Origin: Oligoflexia bacterium
Lineage (GTDB): Bacteria; Bdellovibrionota; UBA1018
Direction: 5' to 3'
Assembly: GCA_903898645.1 (NCBI GenBank)
Contig: CAIUGE010000056.1
Coordinates: forward strand, 1-38,455
Length of the DNA stretch: 38,455 bases
Shown one piece after another: positions 8,531 through 17,639 of the stretch. A program made the translations under genes and the position numbers. The stretch's first letter is position 1, and the number at the start of each line of letters is the position of its first letter. The notes below the pieces were generated by a model. It saw only the letters and a program-made list of their open reading frames with translations. It searched no databases and was not told the origin of the DNA.

Positions 8531-8695
8531 AACCTAAAGGCTGCATGTAGGTAGGAGTGGGTATATTCGTCGAGAAAAGAGCTAAGAACTCATTGCGGAT
8601 GTGCGTGCCTCTTTGTCGATTCTGTAGATCAAGAATAGCTCGGCGCGTCACTTGGCTTCGTGGCGCACTATTAACTTGAAACCAGAGGGTGTGAT
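8531..8695. other. Insert right flank; weak hairpin, no gene
   Basis: 165 bp between the Rpn-like stop and the gspK stop. A 7-bp stem with one G-U pair (8645-8651 with 8660-8666, loop 8 nt) is present but has no U tract on either side, so I do not call a terminator. The boundary of the inserted DNA is probably near 8690. Confidence 0.4.
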
Positions 8696-9826
8696 TTACC
8701 AGAATCTGATTGAAGATACTCGCAAAGTGCTGTCTTTATTGAGTGTGACGAAGGCCTCGATGTGTTGTGCGGAAGAGCCTACCTCAGCACGCACAAGGAT
8801 GCGAAAGGATGCTTCTTCAGTGGAAAAGGTGATGCCAGCACCCGTGATAGCTGCGATTCTGTCGTCAAAGAGGGTGGGCGATCGTATGTAGAGGCCAACA
8901 TTGTTTTTGAGGTAGTTGGTAAATGCATCAGCTTTCTTAAAAGAATTGTCGATTTCAGTTGCGTCCCGGAATTTGAAGAAAGCAGTTGCATCTTCTGGGG
9001 TCATTTCAGGAAAAAGGCTCATGAGGGTGCCTTTTTTTATGGCATTCACATTAATTGGTGCATTCGGTTGCATGGAAATAATGGGTGAAATGAGATCAAA
9101 GATCTCGTCATCCATCTGGGGGAGCATATGAAGTTCTGAAATATCATAAAAAGGTGCCTTTTTCATGATGACGGGATCTCTTTCGGGTGAGCCACTGCGG
9201 ATATGTTTTTGGTCTGACCAGGCAAGGATTCCGTCAACAAAAAGCGTCAGATTAAAATCACGGTGGGCATCGGCAAAATCAGGATTGCTGAGGCTCTCTT
9301 GCCGAAAAGCACTTTGAAGTACTGTGCCAAATTCTGTGATAGCGGATTCAGGGTTGAAAGGAGATGCTGATGGATTTGGTGTTGGGCTAGCGCCAAGACG
9401 CTGAGATGGTTCAAGAAGTGTTGAAAGATTATATTTTGCTGATTCAGATTGGATCTGGGATGTGAAGGATCCCTCCAGGTGGGTGCTCTTTTGAAATGCG
9501 TTGATATTATCGCGGGCCATAACAGGAATGGCTTCTGTTGGGATGGGGAAGATAAAAGGAAAACTCCAGATCTGAGCTATCTGACGGGGCGGAGCGATGT
9601 CCCTTAATTTATTATTTAAGAGACCAAAGCCTTTGATGCGGAGCAGAGAAACTTTGAGAGCACTTTTTGCTGTGTAGTGTGCTCTAAGGCGATCGAAATT
9701 TCCATAGGCGATTTGTTGGGTGACTTGGGATTGGATCATGAACTCACTCACCAGCATGGCAAGGACACTGATGATCCCAAGGACTAAGAAAAGGGCCATG
9801 CCACTAGAACGTTGAGGGGACGCCAT
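8696..9826 (-). CDS. gspK: Type II secretion minor pseudopilin GspK
   Basis: 376 residues. The prepilin-type leader ends RSSG, followed by MALFLVLGIISVLAML; GspK proteins characteristically lack the Glu at position 5, as here. The large periplasmic domain contains NVNAIKKGTLMSLFPEMTPEDA, matching the helix-hairpin 'N(V/L)NTA...L' block of GspK. It caps the pseudopilus tip with GspI and GspJ. The ATG at 9826 overlaps gspJ by 23 bp; a GTG at 9841 is the alternative. The gene is intact to its TAA, but its 3' end is duplicated beside gspL and the operon is interrupted just after it. Confidence 0.88.
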   Translation of the reverse strand: MASPQRSSGMALFLVLGIISVLAMLVSEFMIQSQVTQQIAYGNFDRLRAHYTAKSALKVSLLRIKGFGLLNNKLRDIAPPRQIAQIWSFPFIFPIPTEAIPVMARDNINAFQKSTHLEGSFTSQIQSESAKYNLSTLLEPSQRLGASPTPNPSASPFNPESAITEFGTVLQSAFRQESLSNPDFADAHRDFNLTLFVDGILAWSDQKHIRSGSPERDPVIMKKAPFYDISELHMLPQMDDEIFDLISPIISMQPNAPINVNAIKKGTLMSLFPEMTPEDATAFFKFRDATEIDNSFKKADAFTNYLKNNVGLYIRSPTLFDDRIAAITGAGITFSTEEASFRILVRAEVGSSAQHIEAFVTLNKDSTLRVSSIRFW

Positions 9827-10541
9827 TGAGAAAGTGCTCACTTCGGAATTTTAAAATACCATCAAACATCATAGGTCGTGATGCCCCTTCAGTCTTGCAT
9901 GTCAGCGTGATCATAATAATATCAGGCATGAGTGCGTTTGTTGTATTGGAGTCCCATGTGCGACCAGGATTCCAAGTTTCTCCATCTTGTCTTAGATACG
10001 TCAATTGAAATGTAACAATGTTGTGGAGGAGTTCGTAGCTTTTGGCAACTCGAGTGACATCCTCCTTAAGGTCAAAGGCACGAGGATCTTCTGTTCGGGT
10101 CAGTATTTTTTGGTGGGTTGTAGGGTCAGTGATCACTTCATAGGTGATCTTGGCATAAATTGATTCTGGCATGTCACGGTACATGCGTTCATGCGATGTG
10201 CTGATAAATGACAATTTTGTCTCAGTTCCAATGAGGCGCGCAGATCTCAATCCGCTGGGGTGTACGGGATTCGTCCAAAAAACTGCCTGGCCTTCTATCG
10301 GAAGGGGTGAGCCGCTTGGTTGGGGAGGGAGAAGGAGGAGTGGGTTGGTAAGGTTATAAAAATCGCGCTCCAAAATTCCTTGGGTCAAATTGAGGCTATT
10401 GTAGAACGTTCCCTCGTCATAGAGAGAGTCACGCAGAGCAAAACTATCTGTTGAGGTCTGAAATGCGGCAATGCTGATCATGGCAAGGATCGTCATAGCA
10501 ATCACGATTTCAATGAGAGTAAAACCATCTTGACGCTTCAT
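9804..10541 (-). CDS. gspJ: Type II secretion minor pseudopilin GspJ
   Basis: 245 residues with an N-terminal prepilin signal KRQDG/FTLIEIVIAMTILAM, including Glu at +5, and a long C-terminal beta domain typical of GspJ. GspJ joins GspI and GspK in the tip complex that starts pseudopilus assembly. ATG overlaps the gspI stop by four bases (ATGA). Processing requires a prepilin peptidase (GspO/PilD) that is not in this window. Confidence 0.88.
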   Translation of the reverse strand: MKRQDGFTLIEIVIAMTILAMISIAAFQTSTDSFALRDSLYDEGTFYNSLNLTQGILERDFYNLTNPLLLLPPQPSGSPLPIEGQAVFWTNPVHPSGLRSARLIGTETKLSFISTSHERMYRDMPESIYAKITYEVITDPTTHQKILTRTEDPRAFDLKEDVTRVAKSYELLHNIVTFQLTYLRQDGETWNPGRTWDSNTTNALMPDIIMITLTCKTEGASRPMMFDGILKFRSEHFLNGVPSTF

Positions 10542-11032
10542 AAAGGGAGCGCCTTGGTGAGGTCGACCCAGTAGGTCGAGATATCATAGGAGCCTTTCAT
10601 GTCTTGATTGCGGACACTGATCACGATCTCGCGGAGTGAATCGTTCAGGTACTTGCTCACAAACTGCCCCATCTGCTGGTCTTGCTCTGAAATAGTGTCG
10701 GTCTTCATGAGGTAGGTGAAATTGAAAAACTCAATTTTCTTGACTGTGCGCTTCCATGAGTACTCTTCAAAGGGTTTTTCAAAATGCCCCGCTGATTCAG
10801 TCTGGACACTATCAAATTGCTTATTTTTGATCTCAAACTCAGTTTCAATCATGCGATTGCGTGCTAGCATGGTGAGGGTTGAGATCAGAGTCATACGCTC
10901 TGATGCCCGGATACTATCCCCTTCAATCGCGAGGATAGATCCAAAGGCAAGGGCCATAATCGCCAAAGCAATAATGACTTCAAGGAGAGTGAATCCGTCC
11001 GTTTTTTTCGAAAGCTTTTTTTCTTGAAACAT
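10538..11032 (-). CDS. gspI: Type II secretion minor pseudopilin GspI
   Basis: 164 residues with prepilin signal KKTDG/FTLLEVIIALAIMAL and the following ASERMTL...LARNRM stretch characteristic of GspI. I choose the ATG at 11032 because GGAG lies 8 nt upstream; the ATG at 11038 has the same GGAG only 2 nt away. It overlaps the 3' end of gspH by about 50 bp, an unusually long overlap that nevertheless keeps both reading frames conserved-looking. Confidence 0.85.
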   Translation of the reverse strand: MFQEKKLSKKTDGFTLLEVIIALAIMALAFGSILAIEGDSIRASERMTLISTLTMLARNRMIETEFEIKNKQFDSVQTESAGHFEKPFEEYSWKRTVKKIEFFNFTYLMKTDTISEQDQQMGQFVSKYLNDSLREIVISVRNQDMKGSYDISTYWVDLTKALPL

Positions 11033-11615
11033 ACTCATAGCTCCAGTCAGTTGTACCTAAGAGTGATTGCGTGATCAATGAGCGCGTATGATTTGATGTG
11101 TCCTGGAAGTGGACGACGGACTGCTCTGATAATCCATGGGGAAAGTAGTGGGCATAGGCTAAGCCCTGAGTGATAGGTTTATCTGATTGCTCTGACTCAA
11201 TGTCCTTAAAGAGGACGCCGCGTGGAAGCGAGACTTTTGTTCGCGTGATCGTTTTGTCCTGCGTGAACGTAGGAACATCCTTCGGCTTGTCTGTCTGAAA
11301 TCGTTCGCGGCGTTCTTTTCTCTCAAGCGATTCTTTGGTTTCAAGCAATGTAAATGGCGGACCGTACTCGACCCAGTACTGTTCATTATCAAGATCGTAG
11401 GCAAGACGATAGACATTGCCGGTAATTGCAGCTGCATTATATGCCTGCTGGATAGTGCTTGATAGCGTTCTTCCTGTTGTTTCGATCGAGAGTTCGAAAA
11501 AAGTTGTCATGGATGGGAGCATAAGGCCCATCATAAGAGCTATGATGCTCACCACAACAAGCATCTCGATAAGCGAAAAACCAGCTGTTTGTTTTGCGCT
11601 AATTTGACGTGTCAT
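10980..11615 (-). CDS. gspH: Type II secretion minor pseudopilin GspH
   Basis: 211 residues. The signal AKQTAG/FSLIEMLVVVSIIALM is canonical, and the following ...LSSTIQQAYNAAAITGNVYRLAYDL matches the GspH/FimT domain. The ATG at 11615, inside the end of gspG, gives a normal leader length; upstream in-frame ATGs would add 33 residues that overlap gspG and look like shadow sequence. The charged segment after the beta strand (KESLERKERRERFQTDKPKD) is longer than usual. Tip of the next gene gspI is embedded in its 3' end. Confidence 0.85.
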   Translation of the reverse strand: MTRQISAKQTAGFSLIEMLVVVSIIALMMGLMLPSMTTFFELSIETTGRTLSSTIQQAYNAAAITGNVYRLAYDLDNEQYWVEYGPPFTLLETKESLERKERRERFQTDKPKDVPTFTQDKTITRTKVSLPRGVLFKDIESEQSDKPITQGLAYAHYFPHGLSEQSVVHFQDTSNHTRSLITQSLLGTTDWSYEYVSRKKAFEKNGRIHSP

Positions 11616-12027
11616 CAGAGGAGAGTATTTGCTTCGGATCATTCCCCTCTTTACCAGATGCGCCATAAGACATGATTTTCGGATGCCCGTTTTCATTAGT
11701 ATACACGAAGTCATTTCCCCAGGCGTCCTGCGGTACGTGTTTCATGAATCCTTCTGGATCATAGTTCTTACAAGTTCGGCCGGCAGGGGCTTTGACAAGC
11801 GCGTCAAGGCCTTGTTCAGTTGTAGGGTAGAAACCACAAACACGTCTAAAGTCATCCAAAGTGTTTATAATTTGCTTGATCTGGATGCGGGTGCCGGTGA
11901 TCTGAGATTCCTTATATCTGTTCATGACGTTGCTTGTCACAAGGCCCATGACCATAGCGATGATTGAGATCACAATCATCATTTCAATCAGGGTGAATCC
12001 TGCAATACTTTTTTTCTTCTTTTCCAT
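11599..12027 (-). CDS. gspG: Type II secretion major pseudopilin GspG
   Basis: 142 residues, the usual size. Prepilin signal KSIAG/FTLIEMMIVISIIAMV with Glu at +5, then the GspG signature FYPTTEQGLDALVKAP, and QDAWGNDFVY followed by SYGASGKEGND, the loop that binds calcium in known GspG structures. Two cysteines (near residues 64 and 85) could form a disulfide, which is not universal. This is the main subunit of the pseudopilus. It starts five bases after the gspF stop with AAGG upstream. Confidence 0.93.
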   Translation of the reverse strand: MEKKKKSIAGFTLIEMMIVISIIAMVMGLVTSNVMNRYKESQITGTRIQIKQIINTLDDFRRVCGFYPTTEQGLDALVKAPAGRTCKNYDPEGFMKHVPQDAWGNDFVYTNENGHPKIMSYGASGKEGNDPKQILSSDDTSN

Positions 12028-12031
12028 AGTC

Positions 12032-13261
12032 TTACCTTTTATTGATGTTCATCATCTCCATCAATGGCATAAAAACCGCCATGACGATAAAGCCAACACC
12101 CAGACCCATCCCTATGATCATGACAGGCTCAAGCAAGCTTGTCATGGCATCAATTTGGTTTGTTACCTGGTCTTCATAAATAGATGCTACATTTTGTAGC
12201 ATGGCGGGTAACTCTCCCGTTTTCTCTCCAATAGAGATCATATGTATCATCATGGGGGGGAATTGCCCACTGCGTCTTAGTGGTTCTGCAATAGACTGCC
12301 CCTCAGTGATATTTTCCCGTGCATTTTCTATTGCCCGGGCTATATGCACATTATCTACCAGATTTTTGGCAATCAGCATACTCGTTAAAATGGGGACGCC
12401 ACTGGAAAGGAGGGTGGCCATGGTACTTGCAAAGCGGGCAGCTGCAACTGTCCGGACCAAAGGGCCAATGACAGGGAGCTTGAGTTTGATAGCGTCCCAT
12501 TGAGCACGGCCTTCGGAGGTTGCTGTATAGCGTTGAAAGAGTATGACGCATCCTATTATGGCGAGAATGATCATGTACCAAGAAGTGACTAAAAAATCAC
12601 TGAAGCTCATAATAGCTTGTGTCAGGAGAGGGATAGGCTTTTTCATGGATTCGAATATTCGTGTTAGCTTGGGAATAACGACAGTGAAAATACCCATCAT
12701 AAGACCTGTAGCCACAACGAGCATGATGAGGGGGTAGGTCATGCCACTTACTACTTTGTTGCGTAAGCGCATCTGAGCTTCTTTCAGATCAGCGAGTCGT
12801 ATTAAAACAGCCGACAAGGTGCCTGAGCTTTCGCCTGCCTCGATCATATTGAGAAAAATAGTATCAAAGACCCGTGGATGAGAAGCGGCAGCTTTGCCTA
12901 AGCTCAGTCCCTCATTCACATCCTGGCGCACCTGGGCTAAGACTATTTTGAGCCTTGGTTGCTCGCACTGATCGACAATTGCGCCCAAAGCATCGACCAG
13001 GGGGATATTGGCTTTCACAAGACTCGCGAGCTGCCGAGTAACGAGTGCGATATCCTCATGTTTAATGCGGTTAAAAAGGCTAAAGCTTCCTTCTTTCAAA
13101 GCCTTGCCTGAGGAAGCGCCGCTTCGTTCCTGGATATCAGTTACCATCAGGCCCTGTTTTTTAATCTTTGCCCTGGCAGCTTTTTGGCTCTCGGCTTCTA
13201 TAATGCCTTTTTGTGACTTACCTGCAGCTGTGAGGGCTTTATAGTCAAAAAGTGGTGCCAT
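12032..13261 (-). CDS. gspF: Type II secretion inner-membrane platform protein GspF
   Basis: 409 residues, the normal length. Two homologous cytoplasmic helical domains (the first with TRQLASLVKANIPLVDALGA, the second with RFASTMATLLSSGVPILTSM) and three hydrophobic segments, the last at the C-terminus. It includes the family block MIEAGESSGTLSAVL and its second version ISIGEKTGELPAML. GspF forms the platform under the pseudopilus and contacts GspE and GspL. Starts five bases after the gspE stop. Confidence 0.95.
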   Translation of the reverse strand: MAPLFDYKALTAAGKSQKGIIEAESQKAARAKIKKQGLMVTDIQERSGASSGKALKEGSFSLFNRIKHEDIALVTRQLASLVKANIPLVDALGAIVDQCEQPRLKIVLAQVRQDVNEGLSLGKAAASHPRVFDTIFLNMIEAGESSGTLSAVLIRLADLKEAQMRLRNKVVSGMTYPLIMLVVATGLMMGIFTVVIPKLTRIFESMKKPIPLLTQAIMSFSDFLVTSWYMIILAIIGCVILFQRYTATSEGRAQWDAIKLKLPVIGPLVRTVAAARFASTMATLLSSGVPILTSMLIAKNLVDNVHIARAIENARENITEGQSIAEPLRRSGQFPPMMIHMISIGEKTGELPAMLQNVASIYEDQVTNQIDAMTSLLEPVMIIGMGLGVGFIVMAVFMPLMEMMNINKR

Positions 13262-13266
13262 CTCTC

Positions 13267-14970
13267 TTATTCCTCCGCATGCGTTGCACGCATGAGTTCG
13301 TCAATTGTCGTGATGCCTTGGAGTACTTTTTTTACACCATCTTCTCTCAGCGTTGTCATGCCAGCTGCAATAGCAGCTTTTTTGACAATACCTGCATCAC
13401 TATTGCGGACAATAAGTGAGCGCAGCGTGTCATCAATCACGAGTAATTCATGGATCACTGTGCGTCCAGAGTACCCTGTTTGCGAGCAGTGGGGGCAGCC
13501 CTCTGCACGGTAGAATGTGGCGTCTGGAGGGAGTCGCTTGAGTGCCAGTTCTCCTAGCTGAAAATCACTTGGTTCATGTCGTACGCGGCATTTGAAGCAG
13601 ACGCGCCGAATAAGGCGCTGTGCAATGACCCCTAAGAGGGAGCTTGCAACTAAGAAGGGTTCGACGCCCATATCAGAGAGGCGTGTGGTTGCGCCGGCGG
13701 CATCATTGGTATGGAGGGTTGAAAGCACTAAGTGTCCTGTGAGGGATGCGTTGATCGCAATTTCGGCTGTCTCTTTATCGCGAATTTCACCGACCATAAT
13801 AATGTCTGGATTTTGACGTAAAAATGCTCGAAGTGCACGCGCAAAGCTGAGGTCAATTTTGGAGTTTACCTGTACCTGGTTGATGCCTGGGATCTGGTAC
13901 TCAATAGGATCTTCGACAGTCATGATATTACGTGTTGGAGAGTTGAGTTTCACTAGGCATGCAGAGAGTGTTGTCGATTTTCCGCTGCCTGTTGGGCCGG
14001 TAACGAGGATAATGCCATATTTCTTGAAAATAAGCTTTTCAACAGCGTGTGCACTTTCTTGGCTAAACCCAAGCTGCCCTAGTTCCAGAACATTCCCCGT
14101 TTGTTCGAGGATACGCATAACAATACGTTCCCCAAAACTAGTTGGCACTGTTGAGAGTCGAATATCGATGTCATTGCCAGCAATTTTCACCTTGATACGT
14201 CCATCCTGGGGGAGGCGTTTTTCTGCAATATCGAGCATTCCCATGACTTTGATGCGGGAGGAGATAGAAGCGTGAGCTCTTTTTGGTTGGCGGATCACAT
14301 CGATCAGGACGCCGTCGACGCGAAATCTGACGGCAAATTCTTTTTCGAATGGTTCAATGTGGATATCAGATGCCTTCTCCTTGATTGCACGGAAAAGGAG
14401 TGAGTTCACAAATTTGATAACAGGCGCGTCATCTTCTGTGCCCTCTAAAAGATCGATCGGTCCCTCGAGATCAAAGGTGTCCTCAAAATCTCCACCGATA
14501 GAATCGACCATTTTTGAGGTATTACGTTCATAGACGCGGTTAATCGCTTCTTGGATTTTCTGTGGTGTACTGACGACGAGCCGTACACGCATACCAGTTT
14601 GGAGTTCTAAGTCACGGACAACAGTAGGATGAAAAGGATCAGATACAGCAACGATAAGCTCGCCGTTAGATATTTTCATAGGAATAATTTCACGTGATTT
14701 AGCATAGTTAAGCGGGATGGCGCTTACAAGAGTTGGTTCAATATCAAGAGCCTTGAGATCCTCGATGAACGGTATGTCCATCTGCGTGCAGAGTGCCTTG
14801 ATAATATCCGCTTCCGTGATGAAGTTTTTTCGTATGAGAACATCGCCCAGAAGTCCGCCGTCTTTTTGCTGGAATTTGAGGGCCTGCTCAAGCTGTGTTT
14901 CTGTAATGACATTGCTTGCAACCAGTATTTCTCCAATACGTGGATTGTGGCGATCATGCACAAGCGTCAT
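13267..14970 (-). CDS. gspE: Type II secretion ATPase GspE
   Basis: 567 residues. The N-terminal MshEN-type N1 domain begins IGEILVASNVITETQLEQAL. The core has Walker A GPTGSGKST, an Asp box, Walker B-like RQNPDIIMVGEIRD and a His box STLHTNDAAGA. The zinc tetracysteine motif is CFKC...CPHC, all four Cys present. It energises pseudopilus assembly as a hexamer docked on GspL. The ATG overlaps the gspD stop by four bases (ATGA). Nothing in the sequence indicates loss of function. Confidence 0.96.
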   Translation of the reverse strand: MTLVHDRHNPRIGEILVASNVITETQLEQALKFQQKDGGLLGDVLIRKNFITEADIIKALCTQMDIPFIEDLKALDIEPTLVSAIPLNYAKSREIIPMKISNGELIVAVSDPFHPTVVRDLELQTGMRVRLVVSTPQKIQEAINRVYERNTSKMVDSIGGDFEDTFDLEGPIDLLEGTEDDAPVIKFVNSLLFRAIKEKASDIHIEPFEKEFAVRFRVDGVLIDVIRQPKRAHASISSRIKVMGMLDIAEKRLPQDGRIKVKIAGNDIDIRLSTVPTSFGERIVMRILEQTGNVLELGQLGFSQESAHAVEKLIFKKYGIILVTGPTGSGKSTTLSACLVKLNSPTRNIMTVEDPIEYQIPGINQVQVNSKIDLSFARALRAFLRQNPDIIMVGEIRDKETAEIAINASLTGHLVLSTLHTNDAAGATTRLSDMGVEPFLVASSLLGVIAQRLIRRVCFKCRVRHEPSDFQLGELALKRLPPDATFYRAEGCPHCSQTGYSGRTVIHELLVIDDTLRSLIVRNSDAGIVKKAAIAAGMTTLREDGVKKVLQGITTIDELMRATHAEE

Positions 14971-17546
14971 GGAGGAGTTGCCTCCGGTGGTTGTGCCTGC
15001 AGTGGTTCAGTCTGGGGTAGTTCAGTCTGAGGTGCAGTTTCTGTGCTCTGCAGTACTGATGGTTGAATGGATGTATCAGGAGCTAAGAGTGATGCTGGAG
15101 GCGGTGTGGCTTCCTGTACAGGTGGGACAAAAATGGCTGGGGCGCCTTTGTCTTCGTCAATAGAGATTGTTGTTTCGTTCTTTTTCGTCAAATCTTCAAG
15201 ATCTGGGAGATTGGCAATGATGTTATTACGGGTTTTTCGTAGGCCATCTTCGCCGCCCATATTGGATTCAATAAAGTCATCGCGCTCTTTGAGTTTGCGA
15301 TCTAAGATAGTTCGAATTTTGGCGTACTGGCGCACAATATGTGGCGTGATAAAGATTAAGAGATTGTTTTTAGTGACAGAGGATGTTCTCGATCTGAAGA
15401 GCCAGCCAAGTAAAGGTATATCGCCTAAAAGAGGTACCTTATTTGTTGAAACTTCAGTTTTATCGCGAATTAAGCCACCTAGGACAATGGTGTCTGCATC
15501 ACCGACAATGGCAGTTGTCGTTGCAGTGCGCACAAGTGTTGCAAGTGCGGAATCGCTGACATTTTTTGGTAATTGTCTATTGGATATATCGCCCATTTTG
15601 GCTGTAACATCCATTTTGACAAAATTGGTAATTTTATTAATCTGGGGCTTGATTTTGATGGATAGGGACACGCTCTTATCGTTAAAGCTCGATATAGCTC
15701 CCCCTGCTCCTTGGATTGATGTTGCTGAAGGTACAGGGATCATTTCCGCTGATTCAAAGCTTGCTTCTGTATTGTCAAGTGCAATGATCTGAGGTGTTGC
15801 AAGCACATTGGCATTGGCATTCTGCTGCAGCATCTTGACGAGGCCTAGAACACTGCTGATCGTGTAGGTTGTACCAGCCAATGTGACAGCCGTTGTGCTA
15901 TCACCGCTTAGAGGAAGAGGAATAAACGCCCCTGGGGTACTGAAGGCAGTGCCGTTGACCATACTGAGGAGGTCGCCCCCATTAGTAACAGTGCCTGCTA
16001 AGAGGCTAGGTGGCATAGCGGCAGCAAGATTAGCTGAAAAATTAAAGTTATTGCCAATGGAAACTTCCATGACAACGACCTCTACGTAGACTTGCTCACG
16101 GGGAATGTCAAGCCTATTGATAACACGTTGGACAGTTACAAAATCTGACGGCGAGGCTGTAGTAATAACGAGAGAATTGGTTGCTTTGTCCGGGCTGATG
16201 CGGATGGATCCTTCGAAAAGGGATGCTGATACGGGGTTTGAGCCTGTGCCACCTTGAGGTTTTGGAGGGGGCGTGCCTGAGCCGCCGCCTGAGGTCAACG
16301 CGTTGAGTGTGGTACCGATTTGTTCTGCATCAGCGAACTGGAGATAGACAACATGGACTTTGCCGCCTCCTGTTGAGGTAGGAAGTCTTTGGTCGAGTTT
16401 GGTGACAAGGAGGCGAACCTGTTCAGCGCCTCGTGAGTTTGCATGAACGATAAGGTTATTCGTGCGTTCATCTGCAATAATTGTATTGATGATGCCGCCT
16501 TCTTTAGTGCGGCGTGCGTTAAATTTGCTTCCTGCAAATCTGCCGCCTGCGCCTCCAGCTGGCGCTACGCCAGATGTACCTGGTATAAGGGTATCGATCA
16601 ATTTGGAGAGTTCTTGGGCAGAGGCGTACCGTACTGGAATAACTTCAATACCTGCGTCAAAGCCTTCGACATCAAGGAGTTCGAGCATTTTGGCAACTTT
16701 TAGAATATCGGATCCAGTATCTGTGACGATGACCGTATTGGTCTGATCATAAGGGATAATGCGAGAATTCGCTGGCATGAAGGTACGGAAGGTGCGACTC
16801 ACTTCTTCGGCACTGATATACTTGAGCGAAAAAATCCGTGTAATAAGGGCGTCAGAATTAGGCGATGAATCACCAGAGAAGGTGGGAAGCTGCTTGTCGC
16901 GCGCATCGCGTTGACGTGCAATACGCAGGTACTTGCCTGAAGGAATGATAGCAAGCTGGTTCATATCAAGAGCTGTGAGAAACACCTTCCAGGCTTCTCC
17001 TACCGTGATAGGTGAATTGGAGATGATGCTGATTCTGCCTTTGACATCTTTATCGAGAATGAAATTTTTTCCGGTGAGTTTTCCAAGCGTTTTTGCGATA
17101 TCGAGTATATCTGCGTCAGGAAAATTGAAGTCAGTCACTATCTCGTTGCTGCCTTCTCCTGTTTCTGTATTAATGGTGACCGGTTCGACCTTGCCATCGG
17201 AGACGACGCCATGCGTTGTTCCTCCGCCAACGACGATGCCGTCCTTTGTGCGGACGGGGTCAAAACCTGGGTCTTGTTTGCCGCCTGCTGAGATGGAGGG
17301 GCGTGCTCCATTATCACGGCGAGGCTGGTCGCGTCTGTCGTCATGGTGCTGCTGGGCCTGGCGAAAAAAATCATCAAAATTATCGTCTTCGTCATCATCA
17401 TCGTAGAAGATAGGAGGGCGAGCCTGTGGATGGGCATCTGGTGCAAATTGACGGGCACCGGGCAAAAACCCGCTCCGTCCGCCATCAGCAAATGTATGGG
17501 GGAGCAACCAAAGGCACCATGCAAGCATGCTTAGATTTTGATTCAC
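14967..17546 (-). CDS. gspD: Type II secretion outer-membrane secretin GspD
   Basis: 859 residues. After a signal peptide (…MLAWCLWLLPHTFA) comes a low-complexity Asp/His/Arg-rich linker with runs of acidic residues. An N0 domain (from NFNFPDADILDIAKTLG), three N1-N3 ring domains and the C-terminal secretin domain with VPLLGDIPLLGWLFRS follow. A tail of ~60 residues rich in Pro, Gln and Thr replaces an obvious S-domain. I choose the GTG at 17546 because AAGAGGG lies 9 nt upstream; the ATG at 17528 is the alternative. A TTG at 17588 has no support. No pilotin gene is in the window. Confidence 0.93.
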   Translation of the reverse strand: MNQNLSMLAWCLWLLPHTFADGGRSGFLPGARQFAPDAHPQARPPIFYDDDDEDDNFDDFFRQAQQHHDDRRDQPRRDNGARPSISAGGKQDPGFDPVRTKDGIVVGGGTTHGVVSDGKVEPVTINTETGEGSNEIVTDFNFPDADILDIAKTLGKLTGKNFILDKDVKGRISIISNSPITVGEAWKVFLTALDMNQLAIIPSGKYLRIARQRDARDKQLPTFSGDSSPNSDALITRIFSLKYISAEEVSRTFRTFMPANSRIIPYDQTNTVIVTDTGSDILKVAKMLELLDVEGFDAGIEVIPVRYASAQELSKLIDTLIPGTSGVAPAGGAGGRFAGSKFNARRTKEGGIINTIIADERTNNLIVHANSRGAEQVRLLVTKLDQRLPTSTGGGKVHVVYLQFADAEQIGTTLNALTSGGGSGTPPPKPQGGTGSNPVSASLFEGSIRISPDKATNSLVITTASPSDFVTVQRVINRLDIPREQVYVEVVVMEVSIGNNFNFSANLAAAMPPSLLAGTVTNGGDLLSMVNGTAFSTPGAFIPLPLSGDSTTAVTLAGTTYTISSVLGLVKMLQQNANANVLATPQIIALDNTEASFESAEMIPVPSATSIQGAGGAISSFNDKSVSLSIKIKPQINKITNFVKMDVTAKMGDISNRQLPKNVSDSALATLVRTATTTAIVGDADTIVLGGLIRDKTEVSTNKVPLLGDIPLLGWLFRSRTSSVTKNNLLIFITPHIVRQYAKIRTILDRKLKERDDFIESNMGGEDGLRKTRNNIIANLPDLEDLTKKNETTISIDEDKGAPAIFVPPVQEATPPPASLLAPDTSIQPSVLQSTETAPQTELPQTEPLQAQPPEATPP

Positions 17547-17639
17547 GTATAATAGCCCTCTTCTTATATCTCTTCTTAGTATAGGCAAGTTTTGGAGGAG
17601 ACGCTACGGCAAAACTCTTGTGAGGCACTCAAGGCATAG

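Noticed and set aside
8643-8668. Terminator downstream of gspK
   Set aside because: The hairpin has only a seven-pair stem with a G-U pair and no U tract.
15067-15792. 241-residue plus-strand frame across gspD
   Set aside because: Fully antisense to a strongly conserved secretin gene.
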